Origin: Paludibacteraceae bacterium
GTDB taxonomy: Bacteria > Bacteroidota > Bacteroidia > Bacteroidales > Paludibacteraceae
Reading direction: 5' to 3'
DNA length: 52,217 nt
Assembly: GCA_017401985.1 (NCBI GenBank)
Contig: JAFPNK010000049.1
Span: 1 to 52,217 of the forward strand
Positions 8,009-12,299 of this stretch are shown here, piece by piece (within the stretch, counting starts at the first letter, position 1; every line of letters starts with the position of its first letter). The position numbers were made by a program, and so were the translations under genes. The notes under the pieces are model-generated. The model was not told the origin of the DNA. It was given only the letters and a program-made list of their open reading frames with translations, and made no database searches.

Positions 8009-8022
8009 TCAAATATATTTGA
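8009..8022. promoter_or_regulatory. Perfect 14-bp palindrome, copy 1
   Basis: TCAAATATATTTGA is a perfect palindrome. It also contains a TATATTTG -7 element on each strand. On the minus strand the element at 8010-8017 has a TTTG (8039-8042) 21 bp upstream, so the palindrome overlaps a likely promoter of the hemerythrin-LuxR gene. An identical copy lies at 8205-8218. Confidence 0.6.
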
Positions 8023-8071
8023 CGAACGCTTTATCAATCAAATTCACACTCTTCGAGTCACAAACGACCGA

Positions 8072-8091
8072 GGACATAAACATAAAAAACA
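8072..8091 (+). repeat. 20-bp repeat, copy 1 (second copy 10574-10593)
   Basis: GGACATAAACATAAAAAACA here matches 10574-10593 at 19 of 20 positions. Both copies lie in non-coding DNA of the 8-11 kb region. The role is unknown. Confidence 0.55.
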
Positions 8092-8204
8092 TTCTTTCTT
8101 TTCGGTCAAAAATTACCAACAATTAACAAAAAATTGTTTTGTGTGTTTATTTCCTTTGAAAAATTAGATCTCGAGAGATGAAAGTTTATTTTGGAAAAAT
8201 CAGG

Positions 8205-8218
8205 TCAAATATATTTGA
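8205..8218. promoter_or_regulatory. Perfect 14-bp palindrome, copy 2
   Basis: Identical to 8009-8022. No good -33 element lies at the right distance on either strand, so here the palindrome looks more like a protein-binding site than a promoter. Confidence 0.5.
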
Positions 8219-8226
8219 AGATGATT

Positions 8227-8297
8227 TTTACGAAATGAAACTTCTTTAAACTGAAAGTTTTAATGTTTCAAAGGGTTTTTAATGTTTTTTTCGTAAA
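8227..8297 (-). other. Large imperfect hairpin in the leader of the hemerythrin-LuxR gene
   Basis: TTTACGAAA (8227-8235) is the exact reverse complement of TTTCGTAAA (8289-8297), with GAAAC/GTTTC nested inside. A promoter at 8340-8370 points through it toward 7915, so it would lie in a long 5' leader. Apart from this, the palindromes and the repeats listed, 8006-8526 shows no credible gene. Confidence 0.4.
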
Positions 8298-8339
8298 TCA
8301 AAGAACACATGGGATTTTAGTCTTTTTCAAAATCGGGTG

Positions 8340-8370
8340 CAAAATTACAAAAAAAATCCGACATGGGCAA
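8340..8370 (-). promoter_or_regulatory. Distal minus-strand promoter upstream of the hemerythrin-LuxR gene
   Basis: TTG (8368-8370), 20 bp, TAATTTTG (8340-8347) on the minus strand is a full match to the consensus. It lies more than 400 bp from the start at 7915, so it gives either a long leader or a separate small transcript. Confidence 0.7.
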
Positions 8371-8410
8371 TAGTGGGAGCCAAAATCACAACAAATTGGG
8401 ATAGGAGATG

Positions 8411-8460
8411 TATCGTTCCGTATCCGTCCCGTAAGTCACTCGTAAGCGGCAGGTAAGCGA
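8411..8460. repeat. 11-bp unit array 1
   Basis: TATCGTTCCG (10 bp, 8411-8420) is followed by TATCCGTCCCG (8421-8431), TAAGTCACTCG (8432-8442), TAAGCGGCAGG (8443-8453) and TAAGCG. The units start with TA and most have CG at the same register. The array is non-coding. Confidence 0.65.
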
Positions 8461-8477
8461 AAATGATGAAAAAGTTA

Positions 8478-8501
8478 GCGGACAGCCAAATGGTTGCCCG
8501 C
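8478..8501 (-). terminator. Terminator after the two-domain lipoprotein gene
   Basis: GCGGACAGCC (8478-8487) pairs with GGTTGCCCGC (8492-8501) with one mismatch and one G-U around a 4-nt loop. On the minus strand it is followed by TAACTTTTTC. It lies 26 bp after the stop at 8527. Confidence 0.6.
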
Positions 8502-8526
8502 TATTTTCTGAATTTTTTAGTGTTGC

Positions 8527-9279
8527 TTAGTCTCTAATTCCATCATAATACGGCCAATAATTTACCGGATGGAAGAAATAATCTAACTTCGTATAATCGT
8601 AATCAAATTTTCCGCAGTGGTATTTAAATGCAGAATTGTTGTTGAACAATACACATTTGTAGTCATCATTAAATGTCGGATCCATTCTGAATATAAATGA
8701 AGGCCATGACATATTTTTATAATAACCTTCATATCTATTTAGTACTTGTCCTTGTGGTATATATCCCCATCCTTCACTAGTACAATAAACAGTATAAGTT
8801 ATAGTTTTTTCATCATCGACAAAATTGATGATCTGATATGAATAATACGTAGTAACACCCGATTTCTCTTTTCCTTCATAACTAACCCAGCTGGTACCTT
8901 TAAGTGTAGTTAACTTGGATTCTTTTTCTGCATAGCTACTTAACTTTAATTCAACCCCATCTATTGTCAAAGTACATTTTTCTTTGTCAAATTTTCCTGT
9001 TTTATATTTTGCTCCGTTATATTGGGTGTTAGTTTGTACTTGTCCAGATGAAGAGCAAGTATAGGTTAACTCAAGGTAATCTATGCCTTCTTTTTCATTG
9101 TTAATTACACCAGTGGAAGCAGAACCATCTGAAAGAAATGAATAAACTAATGTGCCTGCATTCCCATACTGATGTGTCCATGTTGTTCCATTCAAGTTCT
9201 CTAGTTGTACAACCTCATTGTTGCAACTTGAAAACATAAATCCACAACAAACAAATACTGCTAAAATAATCTTTTTCAT
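8527..9279 (-). CDS. Uncharacterised lipoprotein with two similar lipocalin-like halves
   Basis: A 250-residue protein starting with MKKIILAVFVCCGFMFSSC, a lipoprotein signal peptide with a clear lipobox Cys. I chose this ATG (9277-9279) because the 51 codons that could be added upstream lie in a structured leader. Two halves look related: LNGTTWTHQYGNAG then YKTGKFDKEKCTLTI, and LKGTSWVSYEGKE then YHCGKFDYDYTKLDYF. They suggest an internal duplication of a small beta-barrel (META or lipocalin-like) unit. The codons are AT-rich compared with flanking housekeeping genes. I do not recognise the family by name. It is probably surface or periplasm-facing outer-membrane lipoprotein; the ligand is unknown. 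Confidence 0.7.
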   Translation of the reverse strand: MKKIILAVFVCCGFMFSSCNNEVVQLENLNGTTWTHQYGNAGTLVYSFLSDGSASTGVINNEKEGIDYLELTYTCSSSGQVQTNTQYNGAKYKTGKFDKEKCTLTIDGVELKLSSYAEKESKLTTLKGTSWVSYEGKEKSGVTTYYSYQIINFVDDEKTITYTVYCTSEGWGYIPQGQVLNRYEGYYKNMSWPSFIFRMDPTFNDDYKCVLFNNNSAFKYHCGKFDYDYTKLDYFFHPVNYWPYYDGIRD

Positions 9280-9496
9280 GTTTACTATTTGGCGGTTATA
9301 TCCCATCGCCCCATCGGTTTTAATGATTTGTTTATATTGTTGATTAGTGCATACAAAAACGTGAACCTTTTGCATTGGGTCTTTCCGGCTACCACACCGC
9401 TCATATCCAATATACGCAAAAAGTCCACGCAAATGCGTGAACGTTTTGCATTATTTTCGGAATATGAGTTTTCAATGTGGTAGATCGAAAGACTCC
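9280..9496 (-). other. Structured 5' leader of the lipoprotein gene (candidate cis-regulatory RNA)
   Basis: 9378-9408 and 9459-9496 form a long imperfect inverted repeat (shared core GTCTTTC, CTACCACA, CTCATAT, with a few-base indel). The loop holds a perfect CACGCA-AA-TGCGTG hairpin (9426-9439). CGTGAACCTTTTGCATT (9360-9376) is repeated as CGTGAACGTTTTGCATT (9436-9452), 16 of 17 identical and 76 bp apart. No gene is visible here apart from weak frames through the repeats. A regulatory RNA or a small non-autonomous element are both possible. Confidence 0.45.
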
Positions 9497-9497
9497 T

Positions 9498-9526
9498 CAA
9501 ATAAAGCAAACGCTTCTATAATTCAA
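9498..9526 (-). promoter_or_regulatory. Possible promoter of the lipoprotein leader
   Basis: TTG (9524-9526) and TTATTTG (9498-9504) on the minus strand are 19 bp apart. The -7 element deviates from TAnnTTTG. From 9530 to 9619 I see nothing but a CGCGT-AGCG-ACGCG hairpin near 9535-9550. Confidence 0.35.
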
Positions 9527-9619
9527 TATGTATCACGCGTCGCTACGCGCTTACCCTGGTTTAACGTCGGGGAGGGGACGGTATTTATAGTTTTTAATTT
9601 GTTCCTTGTACTATCTGCA

Positions 9620-9907
9620 TCATTTCGGCAGGAGTAACATTACCTTTCTTGCTTGCCTTGCTTGACGGATTTCATCATTGATGTCCTCAAGCGTCATTTC
9701 GGAATTGCCGTTCAGCTCGCTTGTGCGCCGCATAGCAGCGATAGCCGCACGTTCGTTGCGCCTGACGGTCTGTTGTGTCGTGTTGTACTCAATCATAAGC
9801 GCCTCGACTTGTCTTTGCAGCCAAGCCGTCATATCCGTCTCATTGGCAAACGACATCCGCGTGCGCTGAACGAGTTCGTCATTTAAAGCAAGTTTGTACA
9901 TACACAT
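9620..9907 (-). CDS. Small orphan protein (95 aa), antitoxin-like in size and composition
   Basis: A 95-residue, charged, helical protein: MYKLALNDELVQRTRMSFANETDMTAWLQRQVEALMIEY, then a Glu, Arg and Ala-rich second half (DINDEIRQARQARK). The N-terminal half looks like a short beta strand followed by helices, as in ribbon-helix-helix antitoxins, but no partner toxin gene lies beside it and this is only a resemblance. The start may be the ATG at 9907 or the one two codons later, which gives the more natural MYKLALND. GAAAGG lies upstream, and a perfect promoter is at 9949-9979, so this is a real, independently transcribed gene. Function unknown. Confidence 0.65.
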   Translation of the reverse strand: MCMYKLALNDELVQRTRMSFANETDMTAWLQRQVEALMIEYNTTQQTVRRNERAAIAAMRRTSELNGNSEMTLEDINDEIRQARQARKVMLLLPK

Positions 9908-9948
9908 AATTTTGCCTTTCTTTTATTGGTCTTTGCAACTTCCGGCTG

Positions 9949-9979
9949 CAAAGTTACTGCTTTTTTTTGATATGTGCAA
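9949..9979 (-). promoter_or_regulatory. Promoter of the 95-aa gene
   Basis: TTG (9977-9979), 20 bp, TAACTTTG (9949-9956) on the minus strand. Confidence 0.8.
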
Positions 9980-10029
9980 GTTTTCTGACGAGAATCTGCA
10001 GAATTTATGAATTTTGCGTCAATTGGGCG

Positions 10030-10419
10030 CTAATTGGAGGGATTTTTTGCTTTTAATTGCGCGGAAAGGGAGGCGATGATGAAGCCACGGAGGGTGCTGT
10101 AGAACTTGTCGGACGTTGTGCCGAGGAACTTGGCGTTGGCGCGGGGGACGTGTTTGTTGGCGGCTTTACAGTACTGGATATAACGGTCCTGCCAATAGGC
10201 GAGACGTTCGGGATCTAACATCTCAGATTTGCAGAGGGTTACTGCTTGTGAGAAAGTGCTGATGGCACGTTTGCGGCTCTCGGCAAGTGGTCCGGTGTAC
10301 GGGTTCATAATAGCGTAAGCGTGGGTGCGACCGTTACGAGTGCGCATGACGATACGTTCTTTGCGGGAGAGTTTGCCACTAAAATGGTCAAACGGAAGGG
10401 CGGGTTCTACTTTAGCCAT
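10030..10419 (-). CDS. Small orphan basic protein (129 aa)
   Basis: A 129-residue basic protein: MAKVEPALPFDHFSGKLSRKERIVMRTRNGRTHAYAIMNPYTGPLAESRK, then a helical part (YWQDRYIQYCKAANKH) and a C-terminus KFYSTLRGFIIASLSAQLKAK. There is no signal peptide and no membrane segment. The high Lys and Arg content suggests nucleic-acid binding, which is only an inference. The ATG at 10419 is followed by sequence that reads as a well-formed protein. A promoter at 10721-10751 points to it through an 11-bp array, and a 16-bp inverted repeat lies 47 bp upstream of its start. I do not recognise a named family. Confidence 0.65.
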   Translation of the reverse strand: MAKVEPALPFDHFSGKLSRKERIVMRTRNGRTHAYAIMNPYTGPLAESRKRAISTFSQAVTLCKSEMLDPERLAYWQDRYIQYCKAANKHVPRANAKFLGTTSDKFYSTLRGFIIASLSAQLKAKNPSN

Positions 10420-10465
10420 AGTATATAAATTTAAACAAAAACAATAAAAACCCCTTTGAAAAATT

Positions 10466-10481
10466 GTACACTAATGTGTAC
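10466..10481. promoter_or_regulatory. 16-bp inverted repeat upstream of the 129-aa gene (candidate operator)
   Basis: Arms GTACAC (10466-10471) and GTGTAC (10476-10481) are perfect around TAAT. The symmetry and position suggest a binding site for a dimeric regulator. Confidence 0.5.
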
Positions 10482-10573
10482 TAAGTATTTGCTTTAATAA
10501 GTCTGCATACAAATAAATTCGCAGCAGCCCCATTAAATCAAATCCTTATCTCTACGAGATCCCATTATTCAAA

Positions 10574-10593
10574 GGACATAAACCTAAAAAACA
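10574..10593 (+). repeat. 20-bp repeat, copy 2 (first copy 8072-8091)
   Basis: Matches the first copy at 19 of 20 positions and is also followed by a T-rich stretch containing TCTTT. It sits in the leader region upstream of the 129-aa gene. Confidence 0.55.
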
Positions 10594-10637
10594 GGTCTTT
10601 TTCTACTTGCGTTCCTATACTCAGAAGCGCTGAATAT

Positions 10638-10703
10638 AACGTATATCTAACGTATATCTATCGTATATGTATCGTAAGTGATACGTGATTATTACGAGAT
10701 AGA
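10638..10703. repeat. 11-bp unit array 2
   Basis: Six units in strict register: AACGTATATCT twice (10638-10648 and 10649-10659), ATCGTATATGT (10660-10670), ATCGTAAGTGA (10671-10681), TACGTGATTAT (10682-10692) and TACGAGATAGA (10693-10703). CG or CGT stays at positions 3-5 of each unit. It lies just downstream of a minus-strand promoter. Confidence 0.85.
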
Positions 10704-10720
10704 TAGCGGATTAGACGCTG

Positions 10721-10751
10721 CAAAGGTACAGCTTTTTTCGGAGATGTGCAA
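10721..10751 (-). promoter_or_regulatory. Strong minus-strand promoter next to 11-bp array 2
   Basis: TTG (10749-10751), 20 bp, TACCTTTG (10721-10728) on the minus strand. The start near 10714 would transcribe the array and a leader of about 295 nt before the 129-aa gene. Confidence 0.78.
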
Positions 10752-10814
10752 GAAAAATCGCGAAAAAATGCGATTTTTAGACAAAAGATACCCACTAAAA
10801 GCCAAATTTACTCT

Positions 10815-10888
10815 CGGTCGGCCTGGTCTCCCCGACCGCCTTCCCTTTTCGAAGTGCCAAGTTAAGGCACTTCTCCAGGCACGATGCC
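10815..10888. other. Cluster of perfect hairpins in non-coding DNA
   Basis: CGGTCGG/CCGACCG (10815-10821 with 10832-10838), AAGTGCC/GGCACTT (10852-10858 with 10866-10872) and GGCA/TGCC (near 10878-10888) lie in a row. Another, GCGGA/TCCGC, lies near 10933-10947. From 10740 to 11050 no gene is convincing: short frames exist on both strands but overlap the promoter and hairpins. Confidence 0.45.
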
Positions 10889-11052
10889 AAGGGTACAACA
10901 TGCCGATTGATATCGAGCGTAATTGACATAGAGCGGATGGTATCCGCAGTAAGAAACAAACGTTAACCCGCATGAAATTCTCTGCCGCAAGGGCGCGATT
11001 GTTGCCAAGGCAATTCTGCGGGAAAGAGACAAAGAATCACAACAAATAGTTA

Positions 11053-11083
11053 TTGCGTAGGTGACGGAAAATGAGTAATTTTG
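11053..11083 (+). promoter_or_regulatory. Plus-strand promoter of a mini-transcript
   Basis: TTG (11053-11055), 20 bp, TAATTTTG (11076-11083). The predicted start is near 11090, only about 60 nt before a strong terminator. Confidence 0.65.
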
Positions 11084-11089
11084 CAGTAC

Positions 11090-11152
11090 GAAAATAAAGG
11101 AGCGGTCTGGGGCATGCAAGAAAAGAAAAAGCGCCGATAAGACGCTTTTTCT
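11090..11152 (+). ncRNA. Candidate small RNA or 8-codon micro-ORF transcript
   Basis: A promoter (11053-11083) and an intrinsic terminator (11126-11152) frame a transcript of about 65 nt. It contains AAAGGAGC followed by an 8-codon frame at 11114-11140 (MQEKKKRR, stop TAA) whose last codons lie in the terminator stem. It may be a small RNA, a leader peptide or a chance pairing of a promoter with the terminator of the hpf operon. No target can be proposed. Confidence 0.4.
11126..11152. terminator. Bidirectional terminator, probably serving hpf-plsC
   Basis: AAAAAGCG (11126-11133) pairs with CGCTTTTT (11143-11150). T-rich runs follow on both strands. An adjoining hairpin GAGTG..ATCCC/GGGAT..CACTC lies at 11157-11185. 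For the minus strand this is the first terminator after hpf. Confidence 0.7.
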
Positions 11153-11183
11153 GTGTGAGTGGTATCCCAATTAGGGGGATCAC

Positions 11184-11238
11184 TCTCGTGATTGTCTCGG
11201 GATTGTCTCGATATTCTCTCGGGACTTTCTCGTATACG
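11184..11238. repeat. 11-bp unit array 3
   Basis: Five units with TCTCG at the same place: TCTCGTGATTG, TCTCGGGATTG, TCTCGATATTC, TCTCGGGACTT, TCTCGTATACG. It lies between hpf and its terminator. Confidence 0.85.
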
Positions 11239-11261
11239 GCTCGATAAAGATTTGAAAATTG

Positions 11262-11537
11262 TTATGCGTTTTTGCGTTTCTCCAATTGGCCTTCCAGGGC
11301 GTTGAGGCAAGCGTCAAGACCTTCCTCGAAGCTGTCGGCTGTTTTCTCTGCAAAGAGTCCTGCAATGCGCACTTTCACTTCCTTGTTCGCATTGGTCTGC
11401 GGTTTGATAACAGACATACGAATTTCCACTTTGTCGTCTGCGTTCAAATGACGCTCAAAACGATTCATTTTCTTCTCAATAAACTGCTCGAGTTTTTCTG
11501 CCATCTCGAAGTTTACGGCATTGATTGTTAAGTTCAT
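11262..11537 (-). CDS. hpf: Ribosome hibernation-promoting factor, short form
   Basis: A 91-residue protein of the HPF/RaiA S30AE domain: MNLTINAVNFEMAEKLEQFIEKKMNRFERHL, then KVEIRMSVIKPQTNANKEVKVRI and SFEEGLDACLNALEGQLEKRK. This is the beta-alpha-beta-beta-beta-alpha fold that binds the 30S decoding centre and inactivates ribosomes in stationary phase. The length corresponds to the short form without the dimerising C-terminal domain. It lies 23 bp downstream of plsC and is probably in the same transcript. An 11-bp repeat array and a terminator follow. Confidence 0.9.
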   Translation of the reverse strand: MNLTINAVNFEMAEKLEQFIEKKMNRFERHLNADDKVEIRMSVIKPQTNANKEVKVRIAGLFAEKTADSFEEGLDACLNALEGQLEKRKNA

Positions 11538-11560
11538 AGTACTAAATTTTTAAGTGTTAA

Positions 11561-12202
11561 TTATCGTTGATTATACCATTCTTCCAGTTTCTGGTTGAAC
11601 TCGCGTCGGGTGAGGTTGGTGGCCCATTTGCGCACGTCGTCCGTGTGGTCTTCAAAATGAATGGTGACGGTGCGACGCCATTTGAAGTTGGTCTTCAGTT
11701 TGGAGAAGTAGCTGTGCTCCAATCCCCACATGCGGCATAGGATGACGCGTACTCCTTTGGGCAGTTCGCGGCAGGTCTCATACGCTACGCGTCGGTTAGC
11801 AATCACTTCGTGATCCACGAGCATCACGTGTCCGCTTGGATAAAGACATACTTGCTTACCGGCAGCGAGGCAGTCAATGGCTACACGGCTCAGTTGGCGG
11901 GTGGCTTCGACCCCTTCTTCGCGCGTCATGGCACTCTTGGTCAGATCCGGCACCTCCATCACACCTGCTTTCTGTAAGAAATGTCCGTAAATAGGGTGGC
12001 GTACGAAACGTTCGTCACTCATCGGACACATAGGCAACCACCATTCTTCCGCAAACAGAAGGACGGGGTCGATGTATGCCGAATGGTTCGGCATGACCAG
12101 ATGTACACTGTCGTCCCGCAGCAGTTCTTCTCCCGTCACACGCACGTCATAATGGAGATGGAGAAAGAACTTAACTATCTTCCCAAGCGTAAATCGATTC
12201 AT
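11561..12202 (-). CDS. Lysophospholipid acyltransferase (PlsC/LPLAT family)
   Basis: A 213-residue protein with the acyltransferase block I motif NHSAYID (H-x4-D catalytic pair) near residues 38-44. A second block follows as GKQVCLYPSGHVM and a third as KGVRVILCRMWG. The family moves a fatty acyl chain to lysophosphatidic acid or a related lipid at the inner membrane. The sequence differs from classical PlsC (FPSGHVM-like instead of FPEGTRS), so the acceptor is uncertain; it may act on another lysolipid. The ATG at 12202 is 20 nt after its -7 element. It overlaps no other gene and leads into hpf. Confidence 0.82.
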   Translation of the reverse strand: MNRFTLGKIVKFFLHLHYDVRVTGEELLRDDSVHLVMPNHSAYIDPVLLFAEEWWLPMCPMSDERFVRHPIYGHFLQKAGVMEVPDLTKSAMTREEGVEATRQLSRVAIDCLAAGKQVCLYPSGHVMLVDHEVIANRRVAYETCRELPKGVRVILCRMWGLEHSYFSKLKTNFKWRRTVTIHFEDHTDDVRKWATNLTRREFNQKLEEWYNQR

Positions 12203-12221
12203 TTTTTTTCAAAATCCACTG

Positions 12222-12251
12222 CAAAATTACAACTTTTTTTGCATATATCAA
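12222..12251 (-). promoter_or_regulatory. Promoter of plsC-hpf
   Basis: TTG (12249-12251), 19 bp, TAATTTTG (12222-12229) on the minus strand. It overlaps the divergent promoter of the pectinesterase gene by about 13 bp, so the two probably exclude each other. Confidence 0.78.
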
Positions 12252-12269
12252 AATTTTTTTGTACTTTTG
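12239..12269 (+). promoter_or_regulatory. Promoter of the pectinesterase gene and possibly the long downstream run
   Basis: TTG (12239-12241), 20 bp, TACTTTTG (12262-12269). The start near 12276 is 24 nt before the ATG at 12300. Confidence 0.8.
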
Positions 12270-12299
12270 CACGCAAAATTGTTTTAAAACATAAAAATC

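Noticed and set aside
9285-9509. 74-codon frame and an N-terminal extension of the lipoprotein gene in the structured leader
   Set aside because: Both are explained by a leader RNA with inverted and direct repeats. The lipoprotein signal peptide at 9279 gives a natural start.
9620-10419. Toxin-antitoxin pair formed by the two small orphan genes
   Set aside because: Each has its own promoter, they are 122 bp apart, and neither resembles a known toxin. Only a weak antitoxin-like look remains for the first.
10678-10926. 82-codon frame starting in 11-bp array 2
   Set aside because: It runs over a strong opposite-strand promoter and two perfect hairpins. The start is a GTG in the repeat and the protein has no recognisable features.
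10692-10973. 93-codon minus-strand frame in the same stretch
   Set aside because: It would be transcribed through the promoter at 10721-10751 and ends in the array; composition is not protein-like.
8411-11238. CRISPR array
   Set aside because: Units are 11 bp with no spacers of regular length, and no cas gene is in the window.
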